This document shows, one piece after another, positions 1-7,628 of a DNA stretch of 64,000 nucleotides. How positions within the stretch are numbered: the first letter of the stretch is position 1; every line of letters begins with the position of its first letter. The translations under genes and the position numbers were made by a program. The DNA is from Actinospineispora acaciae DSM 45401. GTDB taxonomy: Bacteria > Actinomycetota > Actinomycetes > Mycobacteriales > Pseudonocardiaceae. The stretch is from NCBI RefSeq assembly GCF_000620785.1, contig NZ_JIAI01000002.1:1184177-1248176 (forward strand), written 5' to 3'. Below the pieces are notes generated by a model that was not told where the DNA came from, ran no database searches, and saw only the letters and a program-made list of their open reading frames with translations.

Positions 1-1
1 G

Positions 2-631
2 GTCGAGCGGGCCGACCTGGTCGCCGAGTGCGCGGGCCAGCGGGCGCTGGCCGAGGTGGGTGCCCGGGCGGTCGGCGCGGGCCGGGACCTGCTGGTGGTG
101 TCGATGGGCGCGCTCGCCGACGACGCGGTGTTCGAGGCCCTGGTCGCGCCCGCGCCGGGTCGGGTGCACCTGTGCGCTGGCGCGATCGGTGGGCTGGACC
201 TGCTGGCCGCCTCGGCCCGGATGGGTGGGTTCGGTCAGGTGCGCATCACGACGACGAAGGCCGCCGCAAGCCTGGTCCAGCCGTGGATGGATGCGGGGCT
301 GGCGCGGCGGTTGCGGGAGGCGACGGAGCCTCTGGAGCTGATGCGCGGTCCGGCGCGGAAGGTCACCCGGGCGTTTCCCCGGTCGGCCAACGTGGCGGCG
401 GCGGTGGCGTTCGCGGCGCGGGACTGGGACGCGGTGGAGGCGGTGGTCGTCGCCGACCCGTCCGTCGAGCGCACCTCGCACGTCATCGAGGCGCACGGGA
501 CCGCGGGCGACTACCGGTTCGAGATCCGCAACCGGCCGTCGGAGCGCAACCCGGCGAGCAGCGCGGTGGTGCCGTTCGCGGTGCTGCACGCCATCGAGGC
601 GCTGGCCGGGCGAACCATGGTGTTCCGGTGA
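2..631 (+). CDS. L-aspartate dehydrogenase, 5' end missing
   Basis: The frame is open from the window edge and gives the last 209 residues of a protein usually about 265 long, so roughly the first 60 residues with the nucleotide-binding loop lie outside. What remains carries the family signatures: SGAIGG-type segment (here CAGAIGGLDLL), a TTKAAASL stretch, the PRSANVAAAVAFAA helix and the ending RPSERNPASSAVVPF. Family members make iminoaspartate/oxaloacetate from L-aspartate with NAD(P) (NadX-like). Here it heads an operon with hydrolase, SDR and TPP-enzyme genes rather than nadA/nadC, so a catabolic role in amine removal is more likely than NAD synthesis; that is inference. The stop overlaps the next start (GTGA). 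Confidence 0.85.
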   Translation, partial: VERADLVAECAGQRALAEVGARAVGAGRDLLVVSMGALADDAVFEALVAPAPGRVHLCAGAIGGLDLLAASARMGGFGQVRITTTKAAASLVQPWMDAGLARRLREATEPLELMRGPARKVTRAFPRSANVAAAVAFAARDWDAVEAVVVADPSVERTSHVIEAHGTAGDYRFEIRNRPSERNPASSAVVPFAVLHAIEALAGRTMVFR

Positions 632-1389
632 GCGTGTTCGTGCACCGGGCCGGCGAGGGCGGGACGCCGGTGCTGTTGCTGCACGGCATCGGGGGCTCGC
701 ACGTGTCGTTCCGGGCGCAGCTCGGCGCGTTCGCGGCGGCACACCGGGTGCTGGCCTGGGACGCCCCCGGCTATGGGGCGTCGGCCGACTCGGGGGCAGC
801 ACCCGGGATGTCCGGGTATGCGCGGGCCGCTGCATCGCTGCTGGACGAGCCGGCGCACGTGGTGGGGGTGTCCTGGGGCGGGGTGATCGCGACCCGGCTG
901 GCCGTCGAGCACCCTGGCGTGGTCAGGTCGTTGACGCTGGCGGACAGCACCCGGGGGTCCGGGCGGACGGCGGACGGCGCGGCCGCGATGCTGGCCAGGG
1001 CGGACGAGCTGGCCAGGCTCGGCGCCGAGGAGTTCGCTCGCCGCCGCGCCCCACGCCTGGTCGCCCCGGACGCCGACCCGGCGGTGCTGGACGGCGTCAT
1101 CAAGATCATGTCGGGGGTGCGGCTTCCGGGGTACCGGTTCGCCGCGGAGTCCATGGCGGCCACCGATCACACCGGACTGCTGGGCCGGGTCCAGGCCCCG
1201 ACGCTGGTGGTGGTCGGGGAGCAGGACCAGGTCACCGGGGTCGCGGAGGCCCGGCGGCTGGCCGAGGGCATTCCGGGCGCGCGGCTGGAGGTGATCGCGG
1301 CGGCCGGCCATGCCGCAAACCAGGAGCGGCCGGAGGCGTTCAACCGGCTGCTGCTGGAGTTCTTCGGCCGGGTGGGGGTGGCGGCATGA
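628..1389 (+). CDS. alpha/beta-fold hydrolase
   Basis: 253 residues from a GTG that overlaps the upstream stop by four bases; the same frame is open further upstream but family homology starts at VSVFVHRAGEGG. The oxyanion HGIGGS loop is near residue 24, the nucleophile elbow GVSWGG places Ser at 82, the acid is Asp200 in GEQDQVTG and the base His228 in AGHAANQE, so the triad is complete. Enzymes of this shape hydrolyse esters, enol-lactones or C-C bonds of diketones. Its place between an aspartate dehydrogenase and SDRs suggests a ring- or ester-cleavage step in the same pathway; the substrate cannot be read from sequence. No signal peptide, so cytoplasmic. Confidence 0.85.
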   Translation: MSVFVHRAGEGGTPVLLLHGIGGSHVSFRAQLGAFAAAHRVLAWDAPGYGASADSGAAPGMSGYARAAASLLDEPAHVVGVSWGGVIATRLAVEHPGVVRSLTLADSTRGSGRTADGAAAMLARADELARLGAEEFARRRAPRLVAPDADPAVLDGVIKIMSGVRLPGYRFAAESMAATDHTGLLGRVQAPTLVVVGEQDQVTGVAEARRLAEGIPGARLEVIAAAGHAANQERPEAFNRLLLEFFGRVGVAA

Positions 1390-2132
1390 CGCTCGCCGGC
1401 CGGACAGTGGTGGTGACCGGGGCCGGGCGCGGGCTGGGCCTGGCCATCGCGCACGCCGTCGGCGCCGAGGGAGCGCGGGTCGTGGTGGCCGAGCGCGCCC
1501 CCGACCGTGCTCGGGCCGCCGTGGCCGAGCTGACCGAGCACGGCATCGAGGCCCATCGGGTGGACGCCGACGTTTCCGACCCGGGCTCGGTGCGCGCGCT
1601 GGCCGACGCGGTGGCCGCGATCGGGCCGGCGTACGCGCTGGTCAACAACGCTGCGCTGGCCGACGGCGTGGGCGGGCGGTGGTTCCACGAGATCCCGGTG
1701 GAGGACTGGGACCGGGTCATGGCGGTCAACGTGCGCGGGCCGTGGCTGGTGGCCGCGGCGCTCTACCCCCAGCTGGCCGCCGCCCACGGACGGATCGTGA
1801 ACCTGGCCTCGGACGCGGCGTTCTACGGCTCGCCCCGGCTGGCGCACTACGTCACGTCCAAGGGGGCCGTGGTGGCCATGACCAGGGCGATGGCCAGGGA
1901 CGCCGGCCGCGACGGCGTCACCGTGAACGCGGTGGCGCCCGGGTTGACCGAGGGCGAGGCGGCGGAGCGCATCCCGGCCGAGCGCCACGAGCTGTACCGC
2001 CGTAACCGTGCCCTGGAGCGGCCACAACAGCCCGACGACGTGACAGGCGCGGTGACGTTCCTGCTGTCCGAGCGAGCGGGCTACATCACCGGCCAGACCC
2101 TGCTGGTCGACGGCGGGTTCGTCTGCCGCTGA
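1386..2132 (+). CDS. SDR-family oxidoreductase (catalytic residues intact)
   Basis: 248-residue classical short-chain dehydrogenase, translationally coupled (ATGA) to the hydrolase. TGAGRGLG near residue 11 binds the cofactor, NNAA is present, and the active site Tyr155 and Lys159 lie in AHYVTSKGA. The C-terminus GQTLLVDGG is typical of FabG-like SDRs. An Asp/Glu preference for NAD or NADP cannot be assigned firmly. It likely oxidises or reduces an alcohol/ketone in the operon's pathway. Compare with the next gene, a second SDR whose catalytic residues are lost. Confidence 0.88.
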   Translation: MTLAGRTVVVTGAGRGLGLAIAHAVGAEGARVVVAERAPDRARAAVAELTEHGIEAHRVDADVSDPGSVRALADAVAAIGPAYALVNNAALADGVGGRWFHEIPVEDWDRVMAVNVRGPWLVAAALYPQLAAAHGRIVNLASDAAFYGSPRLAHYVTSKGAVVAMTRAMARDAGRDGVTVNAVAPGLTEGEAAERIPAERHELYRRNRALERPQQPDDVTGAVTFLLSERAGYITGQTLLVDGGFVCR

Positions 2133-2154
2133 GCGTGCCACTGAGGAGGTACGG

Positions 2155-2940
2155 ATGGATCTCGGACTGGCCGGGCGCAACTACCTGGTGACCGGCGCCA
2201 GCTCCGGCGTCGGCCTGGCCACCACGGCCATGCTGCTGGCCGAGGGCGCGCGGGTGGCCGCCTGCGCCCGCGACCTGGACCGGCTGCGGACGCGGGTGTC
2301 GGCGCTGCCCGGGGCTTCAGAGCGGGCCGTGACGGTGGCCGCGGACGTGCGGGACGCGGGCCAGGTGGAGCGGTTCGTGGCCGAGGCGGTGGCCGGGTTC
2401 GGCGGCCTGGACGGGGTGGTGAACAACGCCGGCCGCTCGCTGCTGGCCCGCTGGTCGGACACGGACGATCAGCAGTGGCACGACGAGCTGGAGCTGAAGC
2501 TGTTCGGCGTGCTGCGCCCGGTGCGGGCGGCGCTGCCGTGGCTGCGCAAGTCGGACGCCGCCGCGGTGGTGAACGTCAACGCGATCCTGGCCCGCCAGCC
2601 CGAGGCGCGGCTGGCCGCCACCTCGGCGGCCAGGGCCGCGCTGCTCAACCTGAGCGCCACCCTCGCGGCCGAGCTGGCCGGCGACGGCATCCGGGTCAAC
2701 TCGGTGTGCCTCGGCCTGATCGACACCGGCCAGTGGCGGCGGCGCCACGACGAGCTGGCGCCGGATCGGGACTACCCGGAGTGGGCGGCGGAGCTGGCCG
2801 CCGACCGGGGCGTGGCGATGGGACGGCTGGGGCGCGCCGAGGAGGTGGCGTACCCGATCGTGGCGCTGCTCTCGCCGCGCGCCTCGTACGTCACGGGCGC
2901 GACCGTCGATGTCGGCGGCGGAGTGGGGAGGTACGTATGA
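2155..2940 (+). CDS. SDR-family protein with substituted active site
   Basis: 261 residues, ATG preceded by a strong GAGGAGG ribosome site, 22 bases after the previous stop. The Rossmann motif TGASSGVG and NNAGRS are kept, but the active-site block reads LAATSAARAALLNL: the usual Tyr is Thr156, the usual Lys is Arg160 and the catalytic Ser position is Asn in VVNVNA. Related divergent SDRs with TSAARA in place of YSASKA exist in other bacteria (recalled family knowledge). The protein may be a non-canonical enzyme or a nucleotide-binding partner of the intact SDR upstream. Its stop overlaps the next start. Confidence 0.85.
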   Translation: MDLGLAGRNYLVTGASSGVGLATTAMLLAEGARVAACARDLDRLRTRVSALPGASERAVTVAADVRDAGQVERFVAEAVAGFGGLDGVVNNAGRSLLARWSDTDDQQWHDELELKLFGVLRPVRAALPWLRKSDAAAVVNVNAILARQPEARLAATSAARAALLNLSATLAAELAGDGIRVNSVCLGLIDTGQWRRRHDELAPDRDYPEWAAELAADRGVAMGRLGRAEEVAYPIVALLSPRASYVTGATVDVGGGVGRYV

Positions 2941-4562
2941 ACGGCGGTGACCTGCTCGTCCATGTGATGAGGGAGCACGGCGTCGACACGGCGTTCGGCG
3001 TGGTCAGCATCCACAACCTGCCGCTGGTCGGCGCTGTCGACCGGGAGCTGCGGTTCGTCCCGGTCCGCCACGAGGCGGCCGCCGTGAACGCCGCCGACGG
3101 CTACGCCAGGGTCGGTGGCGGGCTCGGCGTGGCGATCACCAGCACCGGCACCGGGGCGGGCAACGCGGCCGGGTCGCTGGTGGAGGCGCAGGCGGCGGGC
3201 AGCAGGGTGCTGCACGTGACCGGCCAGATCGACTCGGCGTTCGTCGGCGCCGGCCGGGGCGTGATCCACGAGGCCAGGGACCAGCTCGGCATGCTCGCCT
3301 CGGTGTCCAAGCACGCCGCCTCGGTCGGCTCGGTGGCGGGCGCGGGCGGGGTGTTGCGGGCGGCGGCCGCCCGCGCGCTGAGCCTGCCGTACGGGCCGGC
3401 GAGCGTGGAGTGGCCGATCGACCTGCAGTACGCGGAGCAGACGTTGGATGAGGGCTTGGAGGCCATGGAGTCGGACCGCTCTGTCCCCGCGGACCCGGCC
3501 TCGGTCGCGGCGGCGGTGGAGTTGATCTCCAGTGCGCGGCGGCCGTTGATCTGGGCCGGCGGCGGCGCCGTGGCGGCCGGCGAGTGGGTGCGGGCGCTGG
3601 CGGAGTGGGCCGGCGCGGGCGTGCTGACCAGCAACTCCGGCCGGGGCGGCGTCCCGGAGGACCATCCGCTGGTGATCGGCAACTTCGCCGCCAACCCGGC
3701 CGCCGCCGACCTGATCGCGGCCGCCGACCTGTTGGTCGCGATCGGCACCCACTTCCGGTCCACCGAGACGCGGCACTACGGCCTGCGGCTGCCCGAGCGG
3801 CAGGTGCAGATCGACATCGACCCCGCCGCCCTGGGCCGGGTGTATCCGGCCACCGTCGGCGTCGTCGGCGAGGCGTCTGAGGTGATGCGGGCGGTGCTAG
3901 GTTCGCTTCCCGGCCCGGCGACCGATTCTGACTGGCGGGAACGGGTCTCGGCGGCCCGCGCGGGTGTGCGGGCCAGGCTCGGCGCCGACATCGGCCCATA
4001 CCTGCCGATCTGCCGGGCCATCCGCGAGCTGCTGCCCGCGGAGTCGCCGATCGTGCGGGACGTGACCATCCCGTCCAGCATGTGGGGCAACCGGCTGCTG
4101 GAGATCTACCGGCCGGAGACCAACGTGTTCGCCGTCGGCGGCGGCATCGGGCAGGGGCTCGCGATGGGCATCGGCGCGGCCACCGCCCGGCCGGGTGTCC
4201 CGACGCTGGTGATGGCCGGCGACGGCGGGCTGACCGTGCACCTGGGTGAGCTGGCCACGCTCGCCCAGGAGCGGCCCTGGCTGACCGTGCTGGTGTTCAA
4301 CGACGGCGGCTACGGCGTGCTGCGCAACATGCAGGACGCGCACGTCGGCCGGCGCGCCGGGGTGGACCTGCACACCCCCGACTTCGGCGGGCTCGCCGCC
4401 GCGCTCGGCCTGCCGCACCAGTTGGTCCGCGCGCCGGAGCGGTTCGCCGACGCCCTGGACAAGGCGCTGGCCGAGCGCGGGCCATCCATCCTGGAGGTCG
4501 ACGTGACCGCCCTCGGCCCGCTGCCGGCACCGTTCGTGCCGCCGGTGAACGTCCCGAGATGA
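2937..4562 (+). CDS. thiamine-diphosphate-dependent enzyme (acetolactate synthase-like)
   Basis: 541 residues, start set by the ATGA overlap with the preceding SDR. N-terminal PYR domain with the catalytic Glu46 in VRHEAAAVNAADGYAR, a central nucleotide-fold domain, and a C-terminal PP domain with the diphosphate motif starting GDGG at about 428 and ending FNDGGYG. Family members are acetolactate synthase, benzoylformate decarboxylase, sulfoacetaldehyde acetyltransferase and oxalyl-CoA decarboxylase. It is not next to ilvN or ilvC, so a catabolic 2-oxoacid decarboxylation or carboligation is more plausible than branched-chain amino acid synthesis. The GTGTGAGNAAGSLVEA segment is typical of the decarboxylase branch. 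Confidence 0.87.
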   Translation: MNGGDLLVHVMREHGVDTAFGVVSIHNLPLVGAVDRELRFVPVRHEAAAVNAADGYARVGGGLGVAITSTGTGAGNAAGSLVEAQAAGSRVLHVTGQIDSAFVGAGRGVIHEARDQLGMLASVSKHAASVGSVAGAGGVLRAAAARALSLPYGPASVEWPIDLQYAEQTLDEGLEAMESDRSVPADPASVAAAVELISSARRPLIWAGGGAVAAGEWVRALAEWAGAGVLTSNSGRGGVPEDHPLVIGNFAANPAAADLIAAADLLVAIGTHFRSTETRHYGLRLPERQVQIDIDPAALGRVYPATVGVVGEASEVMRAVLGSLPGPATDSDWRERVSAARAGVRARLGADIGPYLPICRAIRELLPAESPIVRDVTIPSSMWGNRLLEIYRPETNVFAVGGGIGQGLAMGIGAATARPGVPTLVMAGDGGLTVHLGELATLAQERPWLTVLVFNDGGYGVLRNMQDAHVGRRAGVDLHTPDFGGLAAALGLPHQLVRAPERFADALDKALAERGPSILEVDVTALGPLPAPFVPPVNVPR

Positions 4563-5020
4563 CGCACGGACCGGCCAACCGCCGGCGCCGGATCCTGCGC
4601 ACCGCCGCGCCGCTGTTCGTGGTGGAGCCCGCCGGGCCGGTCCGGGGCGGCGCGATCGTGCTGCACGACGCGGCCGGCCTCACCGAGGACGTCGAGGCGT
4701 ACTGCCGTGACCTGGCGCTGGACGGCCGGCTCGCGGTGGCGCCGTTCCACTACTACGAGACCGGCGGCCGGGAGTACCCGGACCCGGCCGCCGCACCCGA
4801 ACTGACCACCGAGTCGCTGCACGAGGACGCCACCGCCGCGCTCGACTACCTGGTCGGGCGGCGCGGGCTGGGCGCGGACCAGATCTCCGCGCACGGCTTC
4901 GGCACCGGCGTCCACCTGGCCCGCTGGACGGCCGCGCACCACCCGATCGCGGCCGCCGTGTCGGTCACCCCCGAACCCACCACCACACCTGGCCGGTCGC
5001 CGGCCGAGGAGCGATCATGA
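4559..5020 (+). CDS. short, degenerate dienelactone hydrolase-like protein
   Basis: 153 residues against about 235 for dienelactone hydrolases. The N-terminal half matches the family (AIVLHDAAGLTEDVEAYCRDLA, then VAPFHYYETGG). Where the nucleophile motif GxCxGG should be, the protein has HGFGTGVHLA, so the Cys/Ser is Gly, and the chain ends soon afterwards, before the regions that would hold the catalytic Asp and His. It is start-stop coupled on both sides, so it is translated with its neighbours. It is either decaying or used for binding. The last 15 residues are a Pro/Thr tail without family similarity. Confidence 0.7.
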   Translation: MTHGPANRRRRILRTAAPLFVVEPAGPVRGGAIVLHDAAGLTEDVEAYCRDLALDGRLAVAPFHYYETGGREYPDPAAAPELTTESLHEDATAALDYLVGRRGLGADQISAHGFGTGVHLARWTAAHHPIAAAVSVTPEPTTTPGRSPAEERS

Positions 5021-6414
5021 CAGCAGCACCGTCGCCGCCGTCGCCGCCGTCGAGAGGCGCGACCGCCACCATCGCCGCCCGCCTGGAGCGGCTGCCCGCC
5101 ACGAGCTGGCAGCGCAACCTGCGGCTGCTGTTGGGCACCGTGACCTTCTTCGAGGGCTTCGACCAGCTGCTGGTCGCCTACACCCTGCCGTTGATCAAGA
5201 CCGAGTGGTCGCTGACCGGGGCGCAGCTCACCCTCGGCGTGACGGCCGGCTCGGTGGGCATGCTGCTGGGCGCGCTGGCCTGCGGCGGGCTGGCCGACCG
5301 GATCGGGCGGACCAGGGTCGTCGTGGTGGCCATGCTGCTGACCGCGCTGGCCAGCCTGGCGCTGGTGGCCTGCCCCAACTTCGAGCTGTTCACGGTGCTG
5401 CGGTTCGTGCAGGGGCTGGGCATCGGCGGTGAGGTGCCGGTGGCCGCCGCGCTGATCAGCGAGCTGTCCAGGGCACGAGGCAGGGGACGGTTCGTGCTGC
5501 TCTACGAGCTGGCGTTCCCGGCGGGGCTCACCGCGGCGGCCGTCATCGCCTCGGTGGTGGTGCCGGCATTCGGGTGGCGCGCGCTGTACCTCATCGGCGC
5601 GGTCCCGGCGGTGCTGGCGTTCCCGGTCATCAGGTTCGTGCCCGAGTCGCCGCGCTGGCTGGCCTCGCGCGGGCTGACCGAGCGCGCCGAGACCGCGATG
5701 GCCGGCATCGAGCGGGCGGTGTCGCGGGCGTGCGGCGGCCCGCTGCCCGACGCCGAGGTGTCGCCGGCCGCCGCCCAGGCCCAGAAGACCGAGCCGCCCG
5801 GGCGGGTCGCCGAGCTGGTCGGGCGGCGCTACCTGCGGCGCACCGCGGTGGTCTCGGTGCTGTGGTTCGGCGGCTACTTCGTCAACTACGGGCTCACCGC
5901 GTGGCTGCCCACCCTGTACACCTCGCTCTACCACGTGCCGATCGGCACCGCGCTGAACTACACGCTGCTGACCAGCCTGGTCGGCTTCCTCGGCTGCGTG
6001 GTGGTGGCGCTGGTGGTGGACCGGATCGGGCGGCGCACCAGCCTGGTGCTCGGCCTCGGCGTCGGCGGGCTGCTGCTGCTCGTGCTGGCCGCGCTGGGCG
6101 CCACCGGCGGCGGGTCGGTCGCGCTGTGGAGCACGCTGTCCGCCGGGTTCGTGTTCGCCGCGAACATCTGCCTGTACCTGTACACCTCGGAGCTGTACCC
6201 GACCCGGATCCGGGCGCTCGGGTCGAGCCTGGGCGGCGCGTGGAACCGGCTCGGCGTGATCCTCGGCCCGGTCGTGGTGGGCGCGCTGGTCTCGGCCGGG
6301 GCGGCGCCGGCGGTGGTGTTCGCGGTGCTCGGCGCGGTCGGGATCGTCTCCGGCGCGATCGCGCTGGCCGGTGAGGAGACCGCTGGGCGCCGGTTGGAAG
6401 AGATCTCGGCGTGA
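5017..6414 (+). CDS. MFS transporter, aromatic acid/sugar:H+ symporter type
   Basis: 465 residues with about twelve membrane helices. Seen motifs: GGLADRIGRTR in the loop 2-3 region, RFVQGLGIGGEVPVAAALISE, PESPRWLASRG and ELYPTRIRALGSS, which together fit the AAHS/sugar-porter type of the major facilitator superfamily. The central loop (about 205-255) is long and charged. Coupled by ATGA to the gene before and GTGA to the gene after. It probably imports the substrate degraded by this operon, presumably a carboxylate or a sugar-like molecule. Confidence 0.87.
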   Translation: MTAAPSPPSPPSRGATATIAARLERLPATSWQRNLRLLLGTVTFFEGFDQLLVAYTLPLIKTEWSLTGAQLTLGVTAGSVGMLLGALACGGLADRIGRTRVVVVAMLLTALASLALVACPNFELFTVLRFVQGLGIGGEVPVAAALISELSRARGRGRFVLLYELAFPAGLTAAAVIASVVVPAFGWRALYLIGAVPAVLAFPVIRFVPESPRWLASRGLTERAETAMAGIERAVSRACGGPLPDAEVSPAAAQAQKTEPPGRVAELVGRRYLRRTAVVSVLWFGGYFVNYGLTAWLPTLYTSLYHVPIGTALNYTLLTSLVGFLGCVVVALVVDRIGRRTSLVLGLGVGGLLLLVLAALGATGGGSVALWSTLSAGFVFAANICLYLYTSELYPTRIRALGSSLGGAWNRLGVILGPVVVGALVSAGAAPAVVFAVLGAVGIVSGAIALAGEETAGRRLEEISA

Positions 6415-7628
6415 CGGCGCGCTGGCTCGGCGTCGTCACCCTGCTCGTCGTCGTCGCCATCTCGTACCTGGACCGGATGAACGTCTCGGTGCTGATCACC
6501 GATCCGGCGTTCACCGGCCACTTCGGCATCACCGGCGACCGGGCCGCGCAGGGTGCGCTGATGACCCTGTTCCTGGTCGGCTACGGGGTGTCCGCGCTGC
6601 TCGTCACGCCGTGGTACGAGGCGGCGCTGGGGGTGCGCCGGGGCCTGCTGGTCAGCCTCGCGATGTGGGCGCTGTTCACCGTGCTCTCGCCGTTCGCGCT
6701 GGGCGCGGTGATGCTGCTCGCGCTGCGGGCGCTGCTGGGCGCGGGCGAGGGGCCGCTGTTCTCGCTCAAGACCATGTACGTCAGGGAGCACTTCGCCGAG
6801 GGCGAGCTGGGCAAGCCGAACGCGGTGACCTCGATGGGCGTGTCGCTGGGCACCGCCGTCGGGCTGCCGGTCGTCACGTTCGCGCTGTACCTGTTCGGCT
6901 GGCACGGCTCGTTCCTGCTGCTCGCGGCGCTGAACGTGCTGGTCGGGGTGCCGCTGGTGATGCTGTTCGTCCGTACCACCGCCCGCCGGAGCCAGCGGCG
7001 CCCGGCGCGCGACCGGTTCGTGGCCGCGCTGCGCACGCCCCGGCTGGGCTGGATCCTGCTGGTCGAGGTCGCCACCCTGGGCTACCTGTGGGGGAGCAGC
7101 TCGTGGCTGCCGTCCTACCTGCTGCAGGAGCGGCACTTCTCGCTGGCCCAGATGGGGGTGCTGTCCGCGCTGCCGTTCCTGGTCAGTTTGGGCTCGGGCT
7201 TCCTCGGCGGCTACGTGATCGACAGGCTGGCGCCGGCCCGGGTGCCGGCGGTGCTGGTGGTCGGGGCGGTGGGCACGGCGGCCTGTGTCACGGCGGTGGT
7301 GCTGGCCGACTCCCGGTGGCTGGCCGCGGCCGGGCTGATCCTGGCGAACGGGTTCTGGGGGCTGCAGGGCCCGGCGATCCCGACGCTGGTGCAGCAGTAC
7401 GCGCGGCCGGAGGCGGTCGGCAGTACGTACGGAGTGATCAACGGCGTGGGCAACCTGGTGGCCGCCGCGCTGCCCACGCTGATGGGCGTGGTGATCGCGG
7501 CCGGCGGCGCGCACGGCTTCGCCGCCGGGTACACGCTGCTCGCGGCCACCCAGGCGGTCACATTGGTCGGCGCCTGCGCGCTGCTCCGGTCGTCACCGGT
7601 CAGTAGCTACGGCCAACCACCGCCATGA
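6411..7628 (+). CDS. MFS transporter, anion:cation symporter type
   Basis: 405 residues, twelve predicted helices, GTG start overlapping the previous stop. SYLDRMNVSVL at the first helix is typical of the ACS branch (glucarate, phthalate, tartrate, galactonate carriers). Two carriers of different branches side by side suggest two related substrates, or one importer and one exporter of a pathway product. The last 29 bases overlap tail-to-tail with proS on the other strand. Confidence 0.86.
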   Translation: MTARWLGVVTLLVVVAISYLDRMNVSVLITDPAFTGHFGITGDRAAQGALMTLFLVGYGVSALLVTPWYEAALGVRRGLLVSLAMWALFTVLSPFALGAVMLLALRALLGAGEGPLFSLKTMYVREHFAEGELGKPNAVTSMGVSLGTAVGLPVVTFALYLFGWHGSFLLLAALNVLVGVPLVMLFVRTTARRSQRRPARDRFVAALRTPRLGWILLVEVATLGYLWGSSSWLPSYLLQERHFSLAQMGVLSALPFLVSLGSGFLGGYVIDRLAPARVPAVLVVGAVGTAACVTAVVLADSRWLAAAGLILANGFWGLQGPAIPTLVQQYARPEAVGSTYGVINGVGNLVAAALPTLMGVVIAAGGAHGFAAGYTLLAATQAVTLVGACALLRSSPVSSYGQPPP

